From contig JAQOTA010000022.1 of assembly GCA_029532415.1 (NCBI GenBank), positions 248,001-312,000 on the forward strand: a stretch of 64,000 nucleotides of DNA. Direction: 5' to 3'. This document shows, in pieces, positions 34,038 through 45,277 of this stretch; positions within the stretch are counted from its first letter, which is position 1; each line of letters starts with the position of its first letter. Both the position numbers and the translations under genes were made by a program. This DNA is from Marasmius tenuissimus (Eukaryota > Basidiomycota > Agaricomycetes > Agaricales > Marasmiaceae). Under the pieces are notes generated by a model that had not been told where the DNA came from, searched no databases, and worked only from the letters and a program-made list of their open reading frames with translations.

Positions 34038-35567
34038 GGTTCTCAACGAGGACCTGAGGATAGATGCAGGTACTTCGGGCATTAGATGTCAGCACTACAT
34101 TCTTCAGGCACGACGATGGAATTTGCTTACGGTGAGAGATGAGGACGTCGTCCATCATGTTACTACGAAAGAACTGTGAGCATGGCAAAAATGGGCAAGA
34201 GAAGGTACGAGCACGTACACATGTCCAACCATTCTTGCACACTGAGGTAGAAGTGGGTTCTGCGTTTCACGACACGAGTTCCACTTGAGCTTTAAAGGGA
34301 CGAATTTTATCAATACTGACAATCATATGCTGGAAGCACTGCCCACGCTGTGACACCCATCGGATGGTGGAGGTATGTCGAGTCAGTTCCTTACAGTAAA
34401 CTTGAGCACCGGCCAGAACAAGACGCGGGACCTCGCAATGATCTCTATGGAGCAAATATCGGTGGGGGAGTCCACAATTCAAAAGAGACCATCACATACA
34501 AGTTTATAAATCACATTTCAATCACTTCCAGCTCTGTTACTATATTCGACGCACGACCGGGGCCCTTGGAAGTAACTCAATCCGGTGGGACGGTCACCGA
34601 CCATTCATCGACCCATGTTGTGTGCCACCTCCGTAAGTCGATGGCCACCGGGGCGCCCAGAGATCCGTACCTAAGTAGGTCCTTAACCTAAACATGGAGT
34701 CATGAATCAGCAAGCGGTGGTAAACCCGTTCGTAGGGAGGACCAGACTACTTCACCGTGGCTCCCTCCCGCTCTCCTCGCCTTGCCTCGTGTATCGCGAG
34801 CCCAAAGGGGAAGATGCTGTGGCCCGAGTCAGCAGGATGAGACTCGGGCAAAGAGTTGTCTCGTCGACACTACGCATAGTCTGTATTCCTATCCGCCGTG
34901 CACAGGATTGATATGCAATAACCCCTGCATCGTGATTCTTTCACCCTCCTAAACTACAAAGCCGCCCGGACTAGTATAGACAACTGCCCATGACGGGTGT
35001 TGAGGAGTTATTGATACAGTCGCGGTGCAGGGGGACAGGCAGATCAGTTCTTCAAGCTTGACAGCCTGCGGGTATCCGGCTTCGAGATTCAAAGGCCAGT
35101 TTCAGAGTACGGGTGCCATGCTGCTGACAGGAATGATACTTGGGCGTTCGCAGTAAAGCGCACTGCTCTATAGGAAGAGGGGGGGAGGGGGCCCAGCCGC
35201 TGTGCATGAATCGCACATGATAGTCCCTTAGCACAGTGCAGAAGTCAGCAAAGGTAGCGAAACCTCAACGAAACCTGATCCGGTATGGTCGACACCGGCA
35301 TATCTTGAAATGCCGGTTTCCCGAGAGCTACACGCGACGCAGCCCCGCGGTCATGCTTTATCTTAACCTTAGAGATCTGTGTGGCATCTTCTCATACATG
35401 CTAAGATAGCGCTTTCTTTTTCCACAATGTTATGTTGTTGTGATTGACGGGCATGTCAAAGCGAAAGATCCTACACATAAATAGCACAGATCATGAGCGT
35501 CGCGATACAACAGGAGCCGATTAACCCTATAATAAGTAATAGATAGATAACCCACGTATGATACATC
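34038..35567. other. Intergenic, nothing recognised
   Basis: This stretch is the promoter side of the reductase and the 3' flank of the C2 protein. Short frames occur on both strands but none has a domain or codon pattern that I can support. Confidence 0.3.
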
Positions 35568-37150
35568 CTACATTTCCTTCTCTCCTTCTGCTTTGGGACC
35601 TACATGCACCGCTTTGGCGGAGGCTTGTTTGATCAACGTAACCTCACCCTCCCCAGCATGCGGCTGCAGCTCCTCGTCCTTAACACCCCGACACCGGAGG
35701 GCATAAGCCCGACATGCCTCCCTACTACTGACCAACTGCTCATCGTCTCGATCCAGGGCGAAGATATTGAACCCAGGGAAATTCTGTTCGAATAGCGCTT
35801 TCAGGGCGGGTAGCAGAGCTTTGTCAGGGGCGTACGTCCCGCTGTTATTGTCGAAGACCAACTCCCATTCCGTGTCCTCGTCAGCAGTGTTATCCGAGAA
35901 CGCGTCCCACCCTCCTTTGGGCCGGGGATGGAACTCGCCCGAATATCGCACAGTTTCCGCACAATTGGCGTGGAGGGCGTGTTTCGAGGCGAAGTCGACG
36001 AAGAACGCGGCACCGGTTTCCGAGAAGCGGAAAGATTCGTCTTCGCCAGAGATGATGTATGTGTACACTGCAGGTTTGATTCGTTTCGCGAAAGGACCGG
36101 GACTACTGCTTCGTGCCAGTCTTCGTTCTTCATTCGTCAACTTGGTCTCTTGCCAATCGATGCGTGTGAGTTCAGTTCGTAGAACCTGCATCAGGTCCTC
36201 CCGCGTCTCAACTATACCAAAACCATTGTAAGTGCTCCTTGCGTAAAGTAAGCGATGTCCAGCTTGTATGGGACCTCGAACGGCAATAGAAGCCGGCCCT
36301 TGGAAAATGCTTTGGGCGGCTTTATAGTTTCTGTTCCACGGCTGATAATGATCCTGGAAATGTATCCGTACGCCAGCGATGTACATCTTCCATGTCGAGT
36401 ACAATCGCCCATTGGCGCCTTCGGTGTTGGTAAAGAGGCCGACAGTAGGCGAGGAGTGTCTGGAGTACCGGATAGGTCCATCGAACAAGAAAGGGTATTG
36501 TTTGTTGGTTGAGGGTGTGGTTTCAATCTTGAAATTTCTGTCAGCCAAGGCGCGTCACATTCAATTGGTTGAAAAGCACACCTTCAACCAGAACGTGCCC
36601 CTGTTATTCCTCCTGAGAATAGGTCCCTCGATTTCGACCTCTTTCGCGCCTGGAGCCACGGAGCACTTGAACTTTCCGATGTAATCATCATGCGGAGTTC
36701 CGAGATCCTTGTCGAGTACTTCAACGTGTAGGTCGGCTGTGGTTGGAACATTCTTGACACGCCAGACCTCGTTCCAGACGGGAGTCAAAGTGTTGACCTT
36801 CACAGTAGATCTGAGGCCATTGTTTGGTCGAAAGATTGAGGTACGAATGTCAAACATAGAACTCACACAAAGGATATTCGGTTCTCTAACTTTGCAACGA
36901 AATACGGATCCGCTGATCCAACCACGTCCATCTTCGGTAGGTTAGATGCACCAATGAACTGGAAAAGGGTTGTTTAATACCATATTTACTGGATTTGTAG
37001 AAATTCGCTATTCACCTGAATTGTCAAATCAACATAGGGAACATCCATCAACTTTTCCTCCGCCTTGGACTTGGAAACCGATGCCAGGTCATGGGCGTTT
37101 GACTGGGCGGACCGTATGGCATGTCCAACCCTTTCTAAGATATGCGACAT
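35568..37150 (-). CDS. C2-domain protein (475 aa)
   Basis: Four exons (37150-37016, 36958-36867, 36810-36580, 36537-35568) join in phase with introns of 57, 56 and 42 bp. After a short amphipathic N-terminus the C2 domain reads VDLTIQ, FIGASNLPKMDVVGSADPYF, STVKVNTLTPVWNEVWRV, DLHVEVLDKDLGTPHDDYIG. The Asp residues in loops 1 and 3 (KMDVVGSADP, LDKDLGTPHDD) match calcium- and phospholipid-binding positions. The C-terminal 320 residues form a second conserved region (YPFLFDGPIRYSRHSSPTVG, YSTWKMYIAGVRIHFQDHYQ), which occurs together with C2 in related agaric proteins and has no assigned function. It is likely recruited to membranes. The start was chosen at MSHILERVG; a Met 36 bp further upstream is also in frame. 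Confidence 0.8.
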
Positions 37151-40142
37151 GCTGTGAGGATTGCGGCGACTTTTCATTGTCATCGTAAAAGGGAGATGAG
37201 GGATAAGGACCGTCAAAAGGGGCGGGTAATTTATATGTGAAATTGAGACCAGAAATGAGGCTGTGCCAAGGCAGAACGCTCACCTTCTCGGCGCAGTGGC
37301 GAAGCGGGCTGACCAGGATTCTTTTACTCTGAAAACCTCGACTTATGGATCGTGGATGTTCTTTGCGAAGGACTGCTGCGGACGAGGATAGGTTCCGGAT
37401 GATTGTATGATTGTGGTGTAAGATGAAGCCGTACGGCGGATGGACGCGCGATGACATCAGTCATCTTCGGCAAACCCCGTAAATCGGGGAATTCGGGACA
37501 AAGACATATTCCTCGAACGCGATACCAGGGGTGCGCCGTCGAGCGAGGAGCTTTCAGGCTCAAGGACTCGGAGCAAGCGATCCTGTTCGTATCCAACTGG
37601 GCGAAGGACGCGAGTGATTTGATCTTCGCACTTTGCAGAGGGTGACCGATTCGCCCGACCCTGCTCTGTACGTGTTTGGAGTGAACTAAAATTAACACTG
37701 CCATATCGACGCGCGCGGTGCCTAGTAGCGTACCTTTTGGTCTTCAGCTTCAGGAGTCAGGACAGACGGGGTCAGCCCTCGCCCATGGGCTGCGACAATG
37801 TACCGTCCTGGCATAGCACCACAATCTTTGGAGGCGCGCAAAAAGCGAGCTGGGAAATGCAGTCTCTCAAGTGTCAAGGTCCAGGGCGATTCAGAATAGG
37901 GTGGCCATTCGATTCCGCATAGCAGAGTAAGCAACATGCCTGGACGTGGAACCGACATCTCCTCATGCAATGTCGAACGAGATTCCTCTTGGGGCGGGGT
38001 TCTGAATGAGCACAAAATTCATGGCACTTCGCCAAGGACGCTTGAATGAACGCTTGGGTCGAACTCACGTTCCCGGGCGCAGCATTCCACCGTGCTACTT
38101 CTGGGGGGGCAGAATGCCGAGGGCATGAGAAGCCTTGTATTCCGCCTTCGAGTCGCCTCAGCTCCTCAGATGAGCGGGAACCTCGACAGCATGAGAGAAC
38201 TAATATTTGCCTATGTATGGAAACGAGGTCATCAAGAGATGAAAATAGATCAGGAAAATCAACCCACAAGGTCGCGCATGCCAGTAATCTGGCGATCTTC
38301 AAGTGAGCCACGGCCCTTTTCCCGAATCCCATGCAGTTAGTCTGGAATGTCCGGACATTTTTAGTTGCAGCGCGCGCACGACATCACCCCTACGGCATTT
38401 GATTGCTACGACGTTAAGTGGGTATTGTGGTGAGCGCTGAGCGACATCATACGGCTAAGATCATCGTGACTCACCCATGTACCAGGAATCGATCCTTGGC
38501 ATAACCGAGATCATCTTGAGGGCTGTCTAACAGGTATGTATCGCTCACGCACAATCTACCTGACGACCGCTCGGAGCTGCAACGAGTTCGGTCGGTGCTG
38601 TACGAGGCATTGCAGGCAACGCAACTCACCTGATTATGATCGTCGTGTTGATTCCAAAACATCACATCAATGTCCCCCGGAGGATCAACCCAACTGGGAC
38701 CCACGAATCATCGAGTAACGAGTAGCTTCAAGTGGAGCTATAAGCCTTGCGTGCTGGCGCGGAACTTTGGCTCGATGGTGCAATGACGATGACCAGCTCA
38801 GATAAACTTTAATAACGGCTTGCTCTCGAGAAGTTATTGTTGTCTGGGCCGTAATCAACAGCAATCTTGAGACGTGGAGCACTTGGCTGAGATATCACTG
38901 AAAGTGTCTGTTTGGTGCACTGTTCAACCTGTATCGGCGTGGTCTGGTAAGCCATTCAAAGACGATAGCGCATCTCCGCCGAACTCACCGGTGTGCATGG
39001 GACCTTCCAATGGGACATCTGCGAGGACATTGAAACTTGAAACAACTTTTGAGGAGCATCATCTGATTGACTGACCCGCCATCATTCATGAATCAGAAAA
39101 CGCCAGAGGACTTCACCTAGAACCCAGTAAACTGCCAATTCCCAACATCGACTGTCCCTTCAACTTAGACCTAAGTGTTGCAACACATTCAGCGTTAACA
39201 CCCGCTCCATCAGATGGATCGAGATGGCTTACTGTCTTTCCTTCGTTTCCCAGCGACACAGTGATCATATCAATTCCTCGAGTGAGCGCGATGAGAAGGT
39301 GTTTGTATTCATACTTGGTTTTCTGGAATTGCATTCAACGAAACCAGTTGAAGATACTTCATGAGCAAGCTGCAATGTCACGGTAGAATTAGACCAGGAT
39401 GCCTCGGCGATGACAATTAACGCACCCCATATCCAGGTTTCCATCCCTTGAGGATCGCCACCGGGCTCAGAGGATGTCGATGAGGCATCAGAACCGTGAA
39501 AGTTCAGAAAGGACAATATATCGCCGTTGGACAGTACTTATGCGCTCAAGGAGAGGGCAGGAGACGCGTAAAATTAGTCAAAAACGCGGTCGGAGGGCCA
39601 CAAAGCTGTTAAACTTGATGATGGTGGTCAATACGAAAGCCAAGTGATCCCAGCCATCGTAACCGTCACCCTTCTCGGCATGGTCACCTCTGTGCTCAAC
39701 GCGCTCACTTTCCCAGAATACTTATCACTTTCAATCCTCTCTGGCAATGTCAAGCTCACACTACTTTTGGCCCGCATGTCATTGTTCAAGTGAATGTTAT
39801 TTCCGTTGACATTGTGACCAACAAATGTCAAGAGCATGAGATCTGCGTGGGTATCGCGCACCAATAGGCTCTCCCAGGCCAGCTATATCCTATTCTTAAT
39901 GAATTTCGGACCAAACCCCGTGTAGGATAGAAGGAGCCCGAAGAACATCAGGAAAACATATCTGACGTTGTAGAATTTCCGATACCAAATCAGCAGCCGG
40001 CACGCAATAATTTCCGCGACGTCCGTTGACTCAGCTCAGCTCACCCTGGTTTCGTCCACCACGATCCCAGTTTCCAGCTCGCCAAAAAAGCTCGTCGAGG
40101 AAGATCGGTTTCCTCACGGACAACAAAGTTACGACGTTCACG
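37151..40142. other. Gene-poor stretch with possible coding remnants
   Basis: Several minus-strand fragments look coding-like but do not join: about 38332-37874, 39334-39113 (KHLLIALTRGIDMITVSLG), 39516-39270 and 39864-39630 (TFVGHNVNGNNIHLNND). Frames change and stops intervene. I could not identify a family; one or more decayed genes may lie here. The final 100 bp are the MFS transporter promoter. Confidence 0.3.
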
Positions 40143-42370
40143 ATGGCAAACGAACGAACACCACTTTTGACTGAAGAAAATCGCAGCGCTAGTGAGCCAG
40201 CAGTCACTACGGTCAACCGAGATCCGGAAGCAAGCCAAAGTCTAGGAAGAAGTGAATCTTCGGGAGATTTGCCAAAGGACGTTGAAGAGGCGCATAATAT
40301 CGTATACGAGAGGTTTTCGAGGAAGCAAAAGGCCGTCATATTGTGGATAGTGTCGTATGTTGGGCTTATTCCTTGTGCGTATCCATACTTGCGTTCGACC
40401 TTGCTAGTCTCGTTGAAGTTTTCTTTATGTAGTGTTCATATCCGGATCATTTTTTCCAAGTATACCAGACATTGCGAAAGATTTGAACACCACGGGCGAA
40501 GCTGTGAGGTGCGCGACTTTCCTTCATCGACTTGACTCTTACTTACAGCTTGAGTTATTCATAGTCTGACCGTGAGCATAGCTGTATTTGCTTCATCACT
40601 CGGAGCGCTCATAGGTGCCGCATTTGCGAGTTTCTGTGGGTATTTTAGTTCATCGTACCAGCGTGAATATGACAATGAAGCGTTCTGCCAGATGGTCGCC
40701 GACGGATATACCTCATTGGTCTTCCATTTCTCATCGTTGGATCCATGGGTACCGCGCTGTCCAGGACTATCGGAGAGTTGATGATCTGGAGATTCATTCA
40801 AGTCATTGGCGTCTCGTTTGGAATCTCTGTCGGTGCCGCCGTCATTGGTGACATCTTCAAGCTCGAAGAAAGGGGGACTGCGATGGGAATATTCTTTGCC
40901 GTGAGTTGCTCAAACTCAGCTCGAGTACAAGTCAATTCATTGAGCCCCTAGGCATGCCTTATTGGCCCAGCTCTGGCACCCGTTGTTGGCGGTGAGAACT
41001 CAAATTCATCATGTCGCAAGTGGAATGATACTTACCCTTTGATGTCTTGGAGGTATCGCCGCCCACTACGCGTCATGGCGGGTCATGCAAGCTGGACTGG
41101 GTGTGGCTGGTGTTTTGGGGTTCGCATGTGTCGCGCTGTTTCTCCCAGAGACAAGTCTCCCTGGAACACGAGGCATAGATAAACGCAGGGCAGAACTGGG
41201 TAGGGAGAATGTCCCTTTTGTATTCCCTAACCCATTCAAAGCGCTGTTACTTCTTCGAAGCCCCGTTATTGTCGCTGTGGTAAGTGTTTTGTATCTCGTT
41301 CTACGCATTCTTCTGATCCGCGTTTCCTTCCAGTCTTTTGCAGGAACTGTTGTGCTGTACACGGATTATGGTGAGTTTAATGAAAGCACGCAAACAGCTG
41401 GTGGGGTAGTGACGGCACCCCCTTGTAGTCCTATTGCTCCCCTTACCCTACACCATTGTAAGTTTATGTCTACGTTGTTCACTAGATCTCATAGCTGAGC
41501 GGAGATCAGGCCCCACGTTATGGCATAACCAACCAAGCTGCAATCGGCTTGTGCTACGTACCTATTGGTATAGGCAACTTTGGTGAGGACCTGCTCGCAG
41601 CGTCATACCTACTTAATATACGTCGATCTAACTAATTTCTGCAGTGGGGGCGCCGTTTGCAGGCTGGCTCTCCGATAAAGTGGTGACAAGGATGCGAAGA
41701 AAACGTGGAGGAGTGTGGTGCCCTGAAGATCGATTACGACCTACACTACTGGGCGCAGCTTTGTGTGTGCCACTGTCGGTTCTAGGCGTTGGGATAATCA
41801 CCAAATACGTTCCGGGCACTGTGGGGCTGACTTTGAACATGATATGTTTCTTCTTCAATGGTTTCGGGGTGAGTTTCTTCATTTCAATTTTACGGAGAAC
41901 ATGAGGCATTGGCGTGTTTACTGCGTGGATTATCTACCGCTGGTACCTCAGGTGGACATGGTCTTGAGTCCATCCTCGGCGTACATTGTTGATATTATGC
42001 ACTCGCGCAGTGCCGAAAGCGTGGCCGCGACCAAGTGAGTGGACTGTTGAAACCCGTTGACATGTAAACGGCGAACTGATGGTGTGTTATACATAGCGGG
42101 CTCCGCTCCTTCGTAATGTCTGCTGCTATCGCTGGGATCACTCCAACGATCAATCACGTTGGAATTCTTTGGACGAATGTTATCGCTGCTGCAGTAGCCT
42201 GGGTGGGGTTTGGGTAAGTCTTCTAGTCCGCCCGTCTACTTCGTCGGCTTCTAATTCCCACTTGTTGATTTGTGTGTCCCTTGACCAGTCTGATTTTGGT
42301 TGTACTGCGATACGGGGAGAGAATGCGAAAATGGCTAGATGTGGGGTATTCGACCGCAGAAAACAACTAG
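40143..42370 (+). CDS. MFS transporter (DHA1-like), 499 aa
   Basis: Thirteen exons fit by phase: 40143-40374, 40433-40508, 40565-40635, 40692-40900, 40952-40991, 41053-41279, 41334-41370, 41429-41457, 41510-41582, 41645-41868, 41952-42034, 42097-42213 and 42289-42370. The N-terminus carries NERTPLLTE, common in fungal drug/H+ antiporters. TM1 ends ...LIPLFISGSFFPSIPDIAKD. After TM2 comes the motif-A-like FYGRRRIYLIGLP, then GISVGAAVIGDIFKLEERGT (motif C region) and a second-half GAPFAGWLSDKVV, which repeats motif A. The central loop (about 230-260) contains ETSLPGTRGIDKRRAEL. Twelve TM hel­ices are consistent with the hydrophobic pattern. The frame is intact to TAG at 42370. It probably exports or imports small organic solutes at the plasma membrane; substrate unknown. 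Confidence 0.85.
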
Positions 42371-43442
42371 TGCGACACGCTGCTTGCTTGCGGGTGACAC
42401 GACAAAACGAATGGGAGATCAATAGATGGGAAGGAGATTTGTAGGCATCGAACGACTGACATGTACAGGTGGCTGCTGAGCTTATTTGGTAGAAAGTGAT
42501 GAACCTTGGCAAGATTCAGCAGCAATTTGTACGAGAACTGACCGGTGTTGTTCCTGAATAGGTCCGCTCCCGGCTCGAGCTTTGCATATGCATCATTTGA
42601 GGTCAAAGGTGTTCGAGCAATCATTGCGACTTTGGAAAGCATTTGACAGGATCCCTTCCGGTGCTGTAGCGCGACTTTGTTGGTCCATATTCGGGATCGA
42701 GGTTAACCAGATGCGCTGGGAACTCGACTAAGTCGAGCTGAGTTGACCCATGCCTTCATTCCCGTGAAACCTCTCACGTTCACTCCATTGTGAAGGGTCC
42801 TTGACTTCGGGATAGTGAGTAGGATCGGGGCCTCTCAGCATCCAGCGAACCATCGAGCGCCGTTCACTCAACAGGACTGTGGCGAGATGCTATGCGTGTT
42901 TCATTAGCTCGAAGGCTCCAGATGAAAGGGCTCGTTTGGTGCTAGTATTACGCGTATGGAGTTTCGACTCTCCGCAGAGGTCCCTATGCGCGTACGGCCG
43001 TTTCTTGCCACCCTAATGACATTGCTCTCGTTCATGTGTTGCTTCAGCTCGCTGAAAGGATTACTGCCCCCTCCAAAATGCGTTTGAATTTGAGTATGAT
43101 CTCCCACGATTTTCCGCGTCCGTAAAGCGACCAACATCAGAGATGCGAATCTGATTCTTTGACTCTTTCTTTGGTTGAAGCTGTGAAGATAGCCCCGATT
43201 AAGACTGGCCTCGAGGCTTCCGGCATTCCGCGGTGTGTACTGCGTGTTCGTCAGATTACCTAATACAACATGTGGCAGCATGGATGATATTCCGCCATCG
43301 TTGGAGTCTTCTGTCACCACCACCAACTCCTACGCAAACTCCCCAACCTCCATCCGTATCCTCTCCGCTTGCCAGTCTCGCGGAATATTGTTTCCGTTAT
43401 ATCATGAACTTCATTGTATCTTGTTAAATCAGATCGCTGTTG
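42371..43442. other. Intergenic and presumed promoter
   Basis: A minus-strand open frame at 43326-42904 has no recognised features. The end of this stretch probably contains the transcription start of the next gene, whose 5'UTR intron starts at 43443. Confidence 0.3.
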
Positions 43443-43513
43443 GTGAGTGACCGTTCCAGCTCGTTCGCGCAATTTTTTTCTGATTTTTGGCGTATTTTCC
43501 CCACAGGATTCTA

Positions 43514-45277
43514 ATGCTTTTTCCTGATAATATGGAGGTCTCTACAGACTCTACGAACTTCTTTTATGATCCAGGCTTCGACTTTCTCCCTTCCCATTTC
43601 TCTTTCGATTCACCTTCGACATCTCAATCTGATCTGCTTGGATTTCATTGTAACAACAGTTCTGCTTCATCAAGTAATCCCAACCTCCAATATCGATATC
43701 CCAACTACTCGAACGTCGATGTAGGACCATACCCATCACCCCCACCATCCACTTCTAATCCGAAAAGAAGTGTACCATTACCCTTTCTATCAATCAGCGG
43801 CGAAAGTCTAACGGGCGTAAAGCATGCAACCTATGGCGGCATTCTGGATTCTCCAGTCATCGAGAATCACGTTCTAAGTCGTAACGACACCCCGATATCC
43901 CCCCCAACAACTGTTCCAACATCAACTTTCCCATTACCTTCAACGGATGGTGATTTTGCTGTCGACGGTGATGAGCCACTTGGTTTCACGTCGCCGCAAG
44001 ACGACCAGCAAGCTTTGCTCTCCCCCCTTTCTCCCGAATGGGTGTCGTCTGCAATTGATGACCTGCACTCAACGAGTAGGTCGAACGGAATTGTATTGTT
44101 GTCGAGCCCTCGTCGGGTACGTCGTGACTCGTTTGGTGACTTGCATCTTCGTCATGAAGATGAGGATATCTGGCCGTCCCATTTACCTTCCCGGAAGGCA
44201 GACCAAGACGCCCGTATGACTAGTCTGCGGTATTCTCCCTCCCTTCTCGAAGATACCAATGAGCCTATATCATTCCTCCCCCGTTTTCCCCATCCGAGTT
44301 CCCCGTCAATACCCAGGCTTGATCTGGACCTGGACTCCATCCAGATACCAGACTCTCCTGCATGGTCCCCCGCTTCCCTACCTGAGCTCGACATGGATGA
44401 TGATGACTCGGACAGCGAGTCCTTGCTAACCCCGCCATCACCATCTTCGAAACCCCTCTCCTTACCAGGCGCCGAGTATCAAGATGAACTCCTTGACGGC
44501 CATTTCTCATGGTCGAACTCGGACTCGGACATCTTCGGTATACCCCCGGACACGTCAAAGCCACTTGATTCGTCCCCAGGACAAGGTGGCAGTCTACTAC
44601 TCATTGACGATCCCGACGTTCTTACCCCGCGTTCTCCTTCCCCCGATAATTTCGACTTGGATCCATCCCTCTACTCCAGTTGCCCTGACCCAGATGTGGA
44701 AAGGCTTCTAGCGCTCAGAAGGAAGTCACAAGCCGCGGAAAGGAATGCAAAGGAGGTCGAGGAAAGGTCTTTATCTTCTGGTTCTATGTTCGCAAGGGCT
44801 GAGGCCCGGAAGACCCGGAAGAAGGAGAAGGAACGAGTCAAGGAGATCTCGGCGATGTTGAGGCTCAAGCTCGAGGTGAACGACGGGACGGGTGACTCAA
44901 GTTCGGCTGAAGCCGGGAATGGGTTTCGTTGTCGTTGTCCCTCGCCCGAGGTCAAGACTGTCAGGGCCAAAAAGGCCATATCGAGTATACCTCAACTGGT
45001 TGCGAGGATGATGCTTCGGAGAAGAGATGGTTCAGATCGACCGATAACACACATGCCGACGCCTCCAATGCCCCCGACATCGTCTCCTCTGAGGAAGTCA
45101 TGGTTAGTTGGTGAATTCGATGATAGCGATGACGAGGAGGATAGCGACGATACCATGGGCTTGGACGACTCTATAATGGATCTCAAGGGTTTTGATGACT
45201 TTTCCATATCACCCACGGATACGTCGTCGGAGCCCTGGTCGATGATGATTGATGGAGAGGACTTTGGCAAGAAATAG
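43514..45277 (+). CDS. Large disordered serine/proline/aspartate-rich protein (587 aa)
   Basis: This uninterrupted frame begins shortly after a probable 5'UTR intron (43443-43506, gtgagt...cccacag). The ATG at 43514 is the first in frame after the acceptor; MEVSTD at 43532 is an alternative. The protein is dominated by SP, TP and D/E-rich low complexity, with many SPP and PSSP repeats that look like phosphorylation sites. Near residues 395-460 there is a charged predicted coiled coil (ALRRKSQAAERNAKEVEERS, RKTRKKEKERVKEI). The SSIPQLVARMMLRRRD segment near residue 500 resembles the ASRLVAAMLLNRVD segment of the basic protein at 52632-53948. No catalytic domain; possibly a nuclear or scaffold protein. 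Function unknown. Confidence 0.7.
   Translation: MLFPDNMEVSTDSTNFFYDPGFDFLPSHFSFDSPSTSQSDLLGFHCNNSSASSSNPNLQYRYPNYSNVDVGPYPSPPPSTSNPKRSVPLPFLSISGESLTGVKHATYGGILDSPVIENHVLSRNDTPISPPTTVPTSTFPLPSTDGDFAVDGDEPLGFTSPQDDQQALLSPLSPEWVSSAIDDLHSTSRSNGIVLLSSPRRVRRDSFGDLHLRHEDEDIWPSHLPSRKADQDARMTSLRYSPSLLEDTNEPISFLPRFPHPSSPSIPRLDLDLDSIQIPDSPAWSPASLPELDMDDDDSDSESLLTPPSPSSKPLSLPGAEYQDELLDGHFSWSNSDSDIFGIPPDTSKPLDSSPGQGGSLLLIDDPDVLTPRSPSPDNFDLDPSLYSSCPDPDVERLLALRRKSQAAERNAKEVEERSLSSGSMFARAEARKTRKKEKERVKEISAMLRLKLEVNDGTGDSSSAEAGNGFRCRCPSPEVKTVRAKKAISSIPQLVARMMLRRRDGSDRPITHMPTPPMPPTSSPLRKSWLVGEFDDSDDEEDSDDTMGLDDSIMDLKGFDDFSISPTDTSSEPWSMMIDGEDFGKK

Noticed and set aside
35604..36231. Plus-strand open frames opposite the C2 protein
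   Set aside because: They are antisense shadows of a well-supported spliced gene with a C2 domain.
42904..43326. Minus-strand 140-codon frame upstream of the disordered-protein gene
   Set aside because: It overlaps the probable promoter and 5'UTR of the plus-strand gene and has no recognisable feature.
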